A DNA stretch of 8,074 bases, taken from assembly GCA_013816725.1 (NCBI GenBank), contig JACDEA010000082.1:1-8074 (forward strand), written 5' to 3'. Both the position numbers and the translations under genes were made by a program. This DNA is from Actinomycetota bacterium (lineage in GTDB: Bacteria; Actinomycetota; Acidimicrobiia; Acidimicrobiales; JACDEA01). Under the pieces are notes generated by a model that was not told the DNA's origin, did no database searches, and saw only the letters and a list, made by a program, of their open reading frames with translations. Shown in pieces: positions 1 through 6,388 of this stretch (position 1 is its first letter; each line of letters opens with the position of its first letter).

Positions 1-257
1 AGCCCGAGGGGCGCCCCCAACCACGCCAACTCCTGCGCCGCACCGGATGCGAACGCGAACCCGGCAGCGGTGTCAGCAATTGCGCGCTGCGGGACGAGAC
101 GCGACGCGGCCATCGCCATGAGCCCCCGGCCCGCGGCGCGCCGTCCGAAACGGCCGCCGAACGCGGCCAGCCCCGCAGCGACGACCAGCCACACCCGCAC
201 GCCGGCGGACAGCGTGAGGCGGCGAATCGCCATCAGATTGGGTAAGGCCCGGGACAT
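1..257 (-). CDS. PAP2-like membrane protein, N-terminal part, apparently missing its catalytic core (partial, runs off left edge)
   Basis: I see 85 codons from an ATG at 257-255; the gene continues beyond base 1. The protein has an N-terminal 'SRALPNL', a hydrophobic segment near residues 20-34 ('VRVWLVVAAGLAAFGG'), then 'GRRAAGRGLMAMAAS' and later 'GFAFASGAAQELAWLGAPLG'. From memory these blocks match, in order, the PAP2 phosphatase domain of actinobacterial PAP2/diacylglycerol-kinase proteins (lipid phosphate hydrolysis at the membrane). In that family the phosphatase motifs K-x6-RP and PSGH lie between the last two blocks; here only about 12 residues separate them and neither motif is present. 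The ATG at 233 is an alternative start; I prefer 257 because 'ALPNL' fits the family and an in-frame stop lies at 293-291. No Shine-Dalgarno is visible for either. It starts 42 bases after the SDR stop. It may be a pseudogene or a non-catalytic paralogue. Confidence 0.5.
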   Translation of the reverse strand, partial: MSRALPNLMAIRRLTLSAGVRVWLVVAAGLAAFGGRFGRRAAGRGLMAMAASRLVPQRAIADTAAGFAFASGAAQELAWLGAPLG

Positions 258-276
258 TGCCGCTGGACTTACCCAA
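238..276 (-). promoter_or_regulatory. 9-bp inverted repeat around the PAP2-like start codon
   Basis: TTGGGTAAG at 238-246 is perfectly complementary to CTTACCCAA at 268-276, with 21 bases between. On the minus strand this forms a hairpin in the leader of the PAP2-like gene, with the ATG at 257-255 in the loop, or a DNA dyad. It shares bases 268-270 and 276 with a second small hairpin (265-282), so the two RNA folds exclude each other. The function (operator, translational switch or chance) is unknown. No T-run follows, so it is not a standard terminator. Confidence 0.4.
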
Positions 277-282
277 AAGTCC
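265..282 (-). other. Small hairpin after the SDR stop codon
   Basis: GGACTT (265-270) pairs with AAGTCC (277-282) across a six-base loop, 17 bases past the SDR stop on the minus strand. The stem is only six pairs and no U-tract follows, so it is weak as an intrinsic terminator. It competes with the longer 238-276 repeat for the same bases. Confidence 0.3.
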
Positions 283-299
283 GTCGCCCTCTACGGCGA

Positions 300-1085
300 T
301 TAGGTGTTTTGTGCTGTCATCCCGCCATCGACAGGCACGACGACGCCGTTGGTGAACGACGCCGCCGGCAGAACGAGCGACAGCGTCATGTGCGCGACTT
401 CCTCGGGTTCGCCGTACCTACGGAGGGGCACGCGTCGACGGGCGAACTTGGCCTTGGCGTCGTCGGAGATGGCCGCGGTCATTCCGGTACGGATTGGGCC
501 TGGACAGATGCAGTTGAACGTGACACCGGTACGGCCCAGCTCGACCGCGAGCCCGCGCGTGAGGCCGATGACGCCGTGTTTGGCCGCCACATAGGGCGAG
601 TTGGCCGCGGTGGCGCCCAGGCCCTCAGTTGACGCGATGTTCACGACGCGGCCGTCGCCGTTGCGCTGCAGATCGGCCAGGCAGGCCTGGATGAGCAGCA
701 CATGGGCGGTGAGGTCGACGTCGAGCGTGCGGTTCCAGGCATCGAGGTACACCTCGCCCACCGGCTCGAAGGGAGCGGGCAGCGCGATGCCGGCGTTGTT
801 CACGAGGATGTCGATGGGCCCCAGCGCGTCCCGGATCTCGGCGACCACCCGGAGGACCCCCGCTTGCTCAGACACGTCCAGCACCCAGCCCTGTGCGGTG
901 CCGCCGGCACCGGTGATCTCGTCGACGACGGCCTCGACGCGCTCCGCGCCGAGGTCGACCACTGCGACTTTGGCGCCCTCGTCGGCGAAGAGATGCGCGG
1001 TGGCCCGGCCCATGCCGCTGGCCGCGCCGGTGATGATCGCAACTCGCCCGCCGATGGACCGCTCGCCCGATGTCAGCCTCGCCAT
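300..1085 (-). CDS. Classical short-chain dehydrogenase/reductase (SDR), FabG-like
   Basis: A 261-residue Rossmann-fold oxidoreductase, normal length for classical SDRs; cytosolic, probably NAD(P)-dependent. The cofactor motif TGxxxGxG is at residues 19-26 (TGAASGMG), an Asp at 44 ends beta-strand 2 and suggests NAD(H) preference, and NNAG is at 96-99. The active-site Ser152, Tyr165 and Lys169 (YxxxK) are present with the usual 13-residue Ser-Tyr spacing; 'PGPIRTGM' (195-202) and the C-terminal 'PVDGG' are also typical. The position that is normally the fourth catalytic residue, Asn in 'xNL', reads Asp124 ('DVDLT'). The substrate cannot be inferred. The start is the ATG at 1085-1083; the frame stays open to 1325, but that extension is Arg-rich and overlaps the DoxX gene. 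No Shine-Dalgarno is visible. The gene begins 44 bases after the DoxX stop and is probably cotranscribed with it. Confidence 0.93.
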   Translation of the reverse strand: MARLTSGERSIGGRVAIITGAASGMGRATAHLFADEGAKVAVVDLGAERVEAVVDEITGAGGTAQGWVLDVSEQAGVLRVVAEIRDALGPIDILVNNAGIALPAPFEPVGEVYLDAWNRTLDVDLTAHVLLIQACLADLQRNGDGRVVNIASTEGLGATAANSPYVAAKHGVIGLTRGLAVELGRTGVTFNCICPGPIRTGMTAAISDDAKAKFARRRVPLRRYGEPEEVAHMTLSLVLPAASFTNGVVVPVDGGMTAQNT

Positions 1086-1129
1086 CGGGCATGCATACCA
1101 GCCGGCGCGGCGTTCAGGGCTGGGTGCGG

Positions 1130-1663
1130 CTACTCGCCGGCCGGCGGCCGCCAGAAGAGCGCCAGGAGGGCGGCGGCGCCGCCGGCGCCCAGGACGAACG
1201 CGGTCAGCAGACCGGACACGCCGGGCGGAGCCTCGAAGTTGATCGCGCTGTCGATGGACCACTCGCCGGCACCGATGACAGACAGGAGCAGGCCGCAGAA
1301 CGTGAGCGTCATCACGTACTCCCACCCTTCACCGGGGCGGAAGATGAAGAAGCCGTTGCCCCGATGGTTCGTGATCCACGCCACCAACATCGTCCCGATC
1401 ACACCGGCGGCGGCGACGGGCGTGAGGAGTCCGAGAACGAGGAGCGCGCCGGCCCCTAGTTCGATCCAGCTGGCGAGCAGCGCGTGGACCTTGCCCGGTC
1501 GCATACCCAGGCTCTCGAACCACCGAGCCGTCCCGGCCAGCCGGCCGCCCCGGAACAGATGGTTGTAACCGTGGGCGAGGAACACGGCGCCCACCGCGCA
1601 CCGGAACGCCAGGAGACCGAGGTTGACGGCGTCGCGGTCGCTCACGGCCGGACCATACGACAT
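1130..1663 (-). CDS. DoxX-family integral membrane protein
   Basis: A 177-residue protein with about five hydrophobic segments near residues 14-32, 62-81, 84-98, 115-132 and 150-170. DoxX hallmarks are 'RCAVGAVFLAHGYNHLF' (21-37, an R-x-GxxFxxHGxxxxF pattern), an acidic residue in the second segment ('ASWIELGAGALLVLG', Glu68), and 'GFFIFRPGEGWEYVMTL' (104-120). DoxX-like proteins are small membrane proteins; some relatives are quinol-oxidase subunits or take part in redox stress complexes, but for most, including this one, no specific reaction can be assigned. The first ATG (1663) is used; a GTG at 1645 ('VSDRDAVNLG') is a credible alternative and neither has a clear Shine-Dalgarno. It lies 58 bases after the phospholipase-like gene and 44 before the SDR on the same strand. 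The open frame upstream to 1978 overlaps the phospholipase-like gene and looks non-coding. Confidence 0.9.
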   Translation of the reverse strand: MSYGPAVSDRDAVNLGLLAFRCAVGAVFLAHGYNHLFRGGRLAGTARWFESLGMRPGKVHALLASWIELGAGALLVLGLLTPVAAAGVIGTMLVAWITNHRGNGFFIFRPGEGWEYVMTLTFCGLLLSVIGAGEWSIDSAINFEAPPGVSGLLTAFVLGAGGAAALLALFWRPPAGE

Positions 1664-1704
1664 GCCGCACCACGCCGGCGCGACCCGCAGGCGGCTGCCG
1701 CCGC

Positions 1705-1718
1705 CGTGCGAACGCACG
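1705..1718 (-). other. GC-rich dyad just past the phospholipase-like stop codon
   Basis: CGTGCG-AA-CGCACG is a perfect six-base dyad with a two-base centre, beginning three bases after the stop codon of the phospholipase-like gene on the minus strand. It could form a short hairpin (five pairs with a four-base loop) or be a protein site. No U-tract follows, so a terminator call is not justified. The rest of the 58-base gap to the DoxX start shows nothing distinctive. Confidence 0.25.
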
Positions 1719-1721
1719 CTG

Positions 1722-3128
1722 TTACTGCCGCGTCCACCCGACGCCGGGCGCGTTCCGGTAGGCGAGCAGGACCGACGACGCACCGGCGGCCACCGCCGCC
1801 TCGTGCAGTCGCTCGTTCTCGAACCCGTTGGCGGGCACCGAGAACGTGGTGCCGCTCGGGCACCGACGCGCCACCTTCCACGCTCCGGCGCGGTCGACGC
1901 ACGCGCGCGGGCGCCGCGGTCGGCAGGACACAGAGCGGAAGCGCCCGTCGCGTCCCTGTGCCGCGCAAGGACCTCCACTGGCTGACGGCTCGTTCACCGC
2001 CCAGCTCCACACCAGGGCGGCGAGACGCGGGTCCTGCGGATGCAACTGGTCGAACCCGACGAGGTTGACACCGCAGCGCACCATCCTCCTCGTCTCGACG
2101 GCGGTGACCTGGCCAGGACTCCCCTGGCCGGTGCCATCGGCCATCGTCGCGAGCCACGTGCTGTCTTCAAAGCGCCGGATCAGGTGGGTGTCGTACCTCA
2201 GGGCGGCCCGTTCGGCGAGGCACGCCGGGTAATCCGGATAGTCGTCGCCCATACCGCTGCCGCTCTCGTTCCATTGCGGCCCGCGCAGGTGTACCCAGCT
2301 CCCCCACGCGCCCGGTCCGCAGTTGCCGACGATCAGGACGCGGCGCCCAGCAGCGCGGATCGCGGCGCGACTCACGTCCATCGGCATCGGCGCGCAGGAC
2401 GCCGCGCCGTGGTCCGCAGGGCGATAGACGAGTGGCCCGAGGACGTTCTCGATATCGGCGGCCGCCCGCTCGTGCGCGGTTACATCACCGTCCAGCGCGT
2501 TCTCCAGGTACAGCAGAACGACGGCGCCAGCATTCTGCGGTTCGGTCAGCCAGGTTCGAAGCTCGACCAACCCGCGGGTGAAGGGCCGATCGACGGAGCA
2601 ACCGGCGTGGACGATCGCCGGGCCCACCGGGACCCTGGTGGCATGGCAGAGGACGACATCATCGGGACCGTCGAGGGGATTGTCGACCGGCGGCCATTTG
2701 TGGATGTCCATCTCGATGGCCCGGATGTCCATCCGCAGCTGGTCGCGCATGGAATACAGCTGGTTCGGGTCGAGCTGCGTAAGCGTTACCGGATAGGCGG
2801 CCGAGTTGAACGAGTTGTGCGTGTGCGGAAGCAGCTGGCGTAGGAAGGGCGCGGCGTCGTCGAGCCCGCGCTGGAGTGCGAGCGCCCGGTGCACCCACGA
2901 CCCCTCGTAGTCGGCCATTCGCTGCTCGGACACATCGAGGCCGCCGACGGCGCTGCAGACATCATGGGCGACGACCTGTAACCGCCGGCATTCGGCGGCG
3001 CTGTCATCGCGGACAACCTTGATGGTGCGGGTGACCTTGTCGGACACGGACGCGGCGTGCGCGCCGGGCGCGATGAGTAGTCCCACACACAGAACGACAG
3101 CGGTCAATGCCCCCAGCAGCCTCGCCAT
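1722..3128 (-). CDS. Secreted PI-PLC X-domain-like, probably calcium-dependent phosphodiesterase
   Basis: A 468-residue exported protein of the PLC-like phosphodiesterase (TIM-barrel) superfamily, expected to cleave a phosphodiester such as a phosphoinositide head group outside the cell. Residues 1-25 form a Sec signal peptide ending 'APGAHA', with likely cleavage before Ala26. Compared with eukaryotic PLC-delta1, it keeps general acid/base His104 and His162 ('PHTHNSFN', 'VVLCHA') and the calcium ligands Asn105, Glu139 and Asp141 ('IRAIEMDIHKW') and Glu209 ('VVLLYLEN'). Residues about 384-468 are a Cys- and Arg-rich C-terminal region ending 'SSVLLAYRN', possibly a small binding domain. Twelve Cys after the signal suggest disulfides. 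The start is the ATG at 3128, the only one giving an N-terminal signal peptide; upstream in-frame residues look non-coding. No Shine-Dalgarno is seen. It heads the minus-strand cluster. The substrate is not determinable from sequence. Confidence 0.88.
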   Translation of the reverse strand: MARLLGALTAVVLCVGLLIAPGAHAASVSDKVTRTIKVVRDDSAAECRRLQVVAHDVCSAVGGLDVSEQRMADYEGSWVHRALALQRGLDDAAPFLRQLLPHTHNSFNSAAYPVTLTQLDPNQLYSMRDQLRMDIRAIEMDIHKWPPVDNPLDGPDDVVLCHATRVPVGPAIVHAGCSVDRPFTRGLVELRTWLTEPQNAGAVVLLYLENALDGDVTAHERAAADIENVLGPLVYRPADHGAASCAPMPMDVSRAAIRAAGRRVLIVGNCGPGAWGSWVHLRGPQWNESGSGMGDDYPDYPACLAERAALRYDTHLIRRFEDSTWLATMADGTGQGSPGQVTAVETRRMVRCGVNLVGFDQLHPQDPRLAALVWSWAVNEPSASGGPCAAQGRDGRFRSVSCRPRRPRACVDRAGAWKVARRCPSGTTFSVPANGFENERLHEAAVAAGASSVLLAYRNAPGVGWTRQ

Positions 3129-3293
3129 TGCGACGATGGTACGGCATGCACGGTCCACCTCCGACCGACGCCTGCCCGATACGCGGCGTGTGCCGGATTT
3201 CTGTGGCGCGTTCGGGCCATGCGCTGGCTGTGCGACTGACCGATACCAGTACAGCGCGTATCCCGCATCGGGCGCCGCGCATCGGAGCGCGAT
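3129..3293. promoter_or_regulatory. Divergent intergenic region between the phospholipase-like and c-di-GMP genes
   Basis: These 165 bases separate two divergently oriented genes and must hold promoters for at least one side. Visible elements are an 8-bp inverted repeat, GATACGCG (3178-3185) with CGCGTATC (3255-3262), and an 8-bp direct repeat, CGCATCGG (3264-3271 and 3278-3285), with a 14-base period ending just before the plus-strand start. A Shine-Dalgarno-like GGAG at 3284-3287, six bases before the ATG at 3294, overlaps the second direct repeat. I see no clear -35/-10 pair for the plus strand. Repeats this short could be chance in GC-rich DNA. Confidence 0.45.
3136..3141 (-). promoter_or_regulatory. 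Possible -10 element for a leaderless phospholipase-like transcript
   Basis: TACCAT (minus strand, 3141-3136) fits the actinobacterial -10 pattern TANNNT and lies seven bases before the ATG at 3128. That spacing would put the transcription start on the ATG itself, which agrees with the missing Shine-Dalgarno. I see no convincing -35 box at 16-18 bases upstream, so this is a weak call. Confidence 0.25.
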
Positions 3294-6200
3294 ATGGAGA
3301 GGACCGGAACAGTCGTGCGGCTTCGTGTGGCCGTGCACCACCTCGGACGCCTCGGGTTGGTGGTCGCCACCTATTACGCCAGCGCGAGGCTGGGGCTGGC
3401 GACGGGTTTCCTAAAGGGGAACGTCGCCGCGGTGTGGCCCCCGACCGGGGTCGCTCTCGCGGTGCTGTTCCTCTACGGCACGCGCCTATGGCCGGGCATC
3501 GCGATCGGCGCGCTGCTGGTCAACGGAACCGGGTCGGCCGTGCCGTTCCTCGCCGCCTGCGGGATGGCCGCAGGCAACACGCTCGAAGCCCTGCTGGGCG
3601 CCTACTTGCTCCGTCGCGTCGCCGACTTCCGGCCCTCTTTGTCGCGCGTGCGAGACGTTTTGGCACTGGGCGGTCTGGCCGCCGGCATTAGCACTCTCGC
3701 CAGCGCCGCAGTCGGCGTGACCAGCCTGTGGGCCGCCGGGGTCATCCCCGGTCACGCCGTACTGAGCACCGGGCGGGTGTGGTGGACCGGGGACGGCCTG
3801 AGCGACCTGATCGTGGCACCGGTGATCCTGCTGGCGTTGGGCACCGAACGCGTGCGGCGCGGTGTCATCGGCAATCTCGAGGCGCTGCTCATGTTCGTCG
3901 CCGTCGGCGCGCTGACCGCCGCGGCCTTCTTTGGTTCGGCGTACCCGTACATGATCATCCCCGCCCTTGCTTGGGGCGCCATCCGTTTCGGTCCGAAGGT
4001 CGCGGCCACTTCAGTCCTCGCCGTGTCGGCCCTGGCCGTCGTCGCCACCACCGGGGGCCACGGCCTGTTTGCGACCGCCGGCGACACTCACGCGTTGGCG
4101 TCGCTCGACGCCTTCTTGGCGGTCGCCGCGTTGATGGGGTTGGTGCTGGCGGCTATCGCGGCGGAGCGCGACGCCGTGCGCAACGCGCTCGAGGCCAAGG
4201 TGGCGGCCCGCACTGCCGAGCTAGACGCCACCGAAGGCCGCTTCCAGGCGTTGGTCGAGGGCATTCCGGACTTCGCGATCTACATGCTCGATCCCGACGG
4301 CCTCGTGCTCAGCTGGAACGCCGGCGCCCAACGGCTGATGGGATACACCGCCAGCCAAATCGTGGGCGACTCCGTCGCGCGGCTGCACCGGCCCGAAGAC
4401 GTCGCCGCCGGCAAGCCCGCCGAAGCGCTCCGTGTGGCCCGCGAGGTGGGCCGGTCCGAAGAAGAGGGTTGGCGAGTGCGGGTCGACGGCTCGTCGTTCT
4501 GGGCCCGCGTCGTCGTCACGCCGCTGCTCAAGGACGGCGAGCTGACTGGCTTTGCCAAGGTGACCCAGGACGTCACCGCGGCGCGGGACGCAGAGGCCGC
4601 TCTTCGACAGGTCGTCGTCGAGCTGGACGCCGCACAGCGGCTGGCCCACGTCGGCAGCTTCCGCGTCGACCTGGCGCACGGCGAGGTCGCTTACTGGAGC
4701 GACGAGCTGTTCCGGATCCTCGGTCTCGACCCCTCGAGCTTCCACCCGTCGTTCGGAGCACTCCTCGAGCGGGTTCATCCGGCGGACCGCGTGCGGGTGG
4801 ACGCCGCGGTCGGTGCCGCGTTCCATGACGCCGTGGACTTCGAGGTTGAAGCGCGAATCGTGCGCGAGGACGGAGAGGTCCGCGTACTGGCCACTTCGGC
4901 CCAGATCATGAGGGACGGCGACGGCCAGCCCCGCTCCATCACCGGTGTGTGCCAGGACGTCACCACGCGCAAGGAAGCCGAGGACGCCCTCGTGCATCTA
5001 GCCGGTCACGACGGGCTGACCGGCTTGCCGAACCGCACGCTCGTGCTCGATCGCCTCAGGGTCGCTCTGGCCCGTCGGGGCGGCGCGCCGTGCCGGACCG
5101 TGGTGTTCTTCGCCGACATCGACCGGTTCAAGCGTCTCAACGATCAGTTCGGTCACGCCGCTGGCGACCTGATCCTTCTGGAGATCGGGCGACGGCTGGC
5201 GACGGCGGTGCGCCCCGGTGACACCGTTGGCCGGTTCGGCGGTGACGAGTTCGTCATCGTGTGCGAGAACCTCGACGAGGCCGCCATCGCCGCGATGGCG
5301 TCACGGCTGATGATCATGGTGGCCAACCCGATCTCGGTCGACGGCGAAGATGTTTCCGCCACCGTGAGTATCGGAGTCGCGGTATCCGAGCCGGACGCGA
5401 ATCGGCCTGCGAACGAAACGGCGACGGCGCTCCTCGAACACGCCGATGCCGCCATGTACCAAGCCAAGGAACGTGGGCGCTCGCGGTTCGAGATTTTCGA
5501 TGCCCGCATGCGGGCGGCCGTGGAAACCCGGGTCCAGAACGAGGGCGCACTGCGACGGGCGTTGGACCGCGACGAGATCGTGCCCTACTTCCAGCCGGTC
5601 GTCGATCTCGCCAGCGGGCGCGCGGTAGGGGTCGAGGCGTTGGCCCGGTGGCTCCACCCGACGCGGGGTTTGATTCTGCCTGATGAGTTCATCCCGCTGG
5701 CCGAGGAGAGCGGTCTGATCGTTCGCCTCGGCGCGCTGGTGCTCGAACGCGCGTGTGACGTCGTCGCCGGCTGGCGCCACGCCTCCCCTGAGCTGTCCAC
5801 CCTGGAACTGGCCGTGAACCTGTCCACCCGCCAACTCCTTCATCGGGGCGTGGTGGACACGGTGCGTCAGGCACTCGACCGCTCGGGGCTCCCTGCCGCG
5901 GCCCTCTGCCTCGAGATCACCGAGAGTGTGCTGTTGGACGATACCGATCTGGCCGCATCTGTTCTCGGCACGCTGAAGGCGCTGGGCGTCCGCATCGCTC
6001 TCGACGATTTCGGCACGGGGTTTTCCTCGCTCGCCTACCTCAAGCGCCTCCCCGTCGACGTGCTCAAGATCGACAGGTCGTTCGTCGAGGGCCTCGGCAC
6101 GACCCGCGATGACGGCGCCATCGCGTCGGGCGTCGTTGACCTCGCCAACGCCTTCGCTATGAGCACGGTCGCCGAGGGAGTCGAGACCATCGCCCAGGCC

Positions 6201-6332
6201 CACGTCGTGCGAGCGCTGGGCTGCGAGCGGGCGCAGGGCTATCTATGGAGCCGTCCGCTTGCGGGCGACGATGCGCTTCGGTGCCTCCGGTCGCTGCCCG
6301 GTCATCCCGTTGCGGAACGCATGCCGGCTTAG
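3294..6332 (+). CDS. MASE1-PAS-PAS-GGDEF-EAL bifunctional cyclic-di-GMP synthase/phosphodiesterase
   Basis: A 1012-residue membrane-anchored regulator that could make c-di-GMP from two GTP and also hydrolyse it to pGpG. Residues about 15-290 are a MASE1 sensor of several hydrophobic helices ('WPPTGVALAVLF' at 48-59, 'GDGLSDLIVAP' at 166-176). A charged helix (290-315) leads to PAS1 (about 315-430) and PAS2 (about 447-560, 'YWSDELFRILGLDP'). The GGDEF domain (about 570-735) has Asp608, Asn616 and Asp617, intact GGDEF (649-653), and an RxxD product-inhibition site (RPGD, 640-643) five residues before it. The EAL domain (about 745-995) keeps EAL-x-R (781-785), Asn842, Glu874 and Glu877, Asp904-Asp905, Lys925, Asp927, Glu961 and Gln981, so both activities look possible. 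The start is supported by GGAG six bases upstream. The PAS ligand is unknown. The peptidase gene follows by 56 bases. Confidence 0.97.
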   Translation: MERTGTVVRLRVAVHHLGRLGLVVATYYASARLGLATGFLKGNVAAVWPPTGVALAVLFLYGTRLWPGIAIGALLVNGTGSAVPFLAACGMAAGNTLEALLGAYLLRRVADFRPSLSRVRDVLALGGLAAGISTLASAAVGVTSLWAAGVIPGHAVLSTGRVWWTGDGLSDLIVAPVILLALGTERVRRGVIGNLEALLMFVAVGALTAAAFFGSAYPYMIIPALAWGAIRFGPKVAATSVLAVSALAVVATTGGHGLFATAGDTHALASLDAFLAVAALMGLVLAAIAAERDAVRNALEAKVAARTAELDATEGRFQALVEGIPDFAIYMLDPDGLVLSWNAGAQRLMGYTASQIVGDSVARLHRPEDVAAGKPAEALRVAREVGRSEEEGWRVRVDGSSFWARVVVTPLLKDGELTGFAKVTQDVTAARDAEAALRQVVVELDAAQRLAHVGSFRVDLAHGEVAYWSDELFRILGLDPSSFHPSFGALLERVHPADRVRVDAAVGAAFHDAVDFEVEARIVREDGEVRVLATSAQIMRDGDGQPRSITGVCQDVTTRKEAEDALVHLAGHDGLTGLPNRTLVLDRLRVALARRGGAPCRTVVFFADIDRFKRLNDQFGHAAGDLILLEIGRRLATAVRPGDTVGRFGGDEFVIVCENLDEAAIAAMASRLMIMVANPISVDGEDVSATVSIGVAVSEPDANRPANETATALLEHADAAMYQAKERGRSRFEIFDARMRAAVETRVQNEGALRRALDRDEIVPYFQPVVDLASGRAVGVEALARWLHPTRGLILPDEFIPLAEESGLIVRLGALVLERACDVVAGWRHASPELSTLELAVNLSTRQLLHRGVVDTVRQALDRSGLPAAALCLEITESVLLDDTDLAASVLGTLKALGVRIALDDFGTGFSSLAYLKRLPVDVLKIDRSFVEGLGTTRDDGAIASGVVDLANAFAMSTVAEGVETIAQAHVVRALGCERAQGYLWSRPLAGDDALRCLRSLPGHPVAERMPA

Positions 6333-6337
6333 CCGGC
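6323..6337 (+). other. Hairpin overlapping the stop codon of the c-di-GMP gene
   Basis: GCCGGC (6323-6328) and GCCGGC (6332-6337) flank TTA, giving a six-pair GC stem with a three-base loop that covers the TAG stop (6330-6332). No U-tract follows, so it is not a standard intrinsic terminator and read-through into the peptidase gene remains possible. Confidence 0.3.
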
Positions 6338-6388
6338 CACTCCGTTTGCCGCGTCGCCGGAGCGGCACCGTTCGTGGGATGGTGGCTC

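Noticed and set aside
1086..1325. N-terminal extension of the SDR to an upstream ATG at 1325
   Set aside because: The extra 80 residues are Arg-rich, have no SDR similarity and overlap the DoxX coding sequence; the Rossmann fold begins right after the ATG at 1085.
702..1568. Long plus-strand open frame of 288 codons across the SDR and DoxX genes
   Set aside because: It is antisense to two well-supported genes, spans their intergenic gap and has no recognisable motif; such frames are expected in GC-rich DNA.
1664..1978. N-terminal extension of the DoxX protein to 1978
   Set aside because: The extension lies inside the phospholipase-like gene in another frame and has the Arg/Pro/Ser-rich composition of an out-of-frame GC-rich reading.
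2040..2843. Plus-strand open frame of 267 codons opposite the phospholipase-like gene
   Set aside because: Codon-aligned shadow of the real gene; its Asp/Val/Arg-rich product resembles no family I know.
3129..3341. N-terminal extension of the phospholipase-like protein to 3341
   Set aside because: It would bury the signal peptide at residue 72 and overlap the start of the divergent c-di-GMP gene; the Met at 3128 gives a standard signal peptide.
4221..4997. Minus-strand open frame of 258 codons opposite the PAS region
   Set aside because: Antisense shadow of a well-supported coding region, with no domain signature.
5301..6203. Minus-strand open frame of 300 codons opposite the GGDEF and EAL domains
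   Set aside because: Antisense shadow; the plus-strand protein has intact catalytic motifs through this whole stretch.
6323..6337. Intrinsic terminator after the c-di-GMP gene
   Set aside because: The stem is only six pairs, overlaps the stop codon and has no U-tract, so I list it only as a hairpin.
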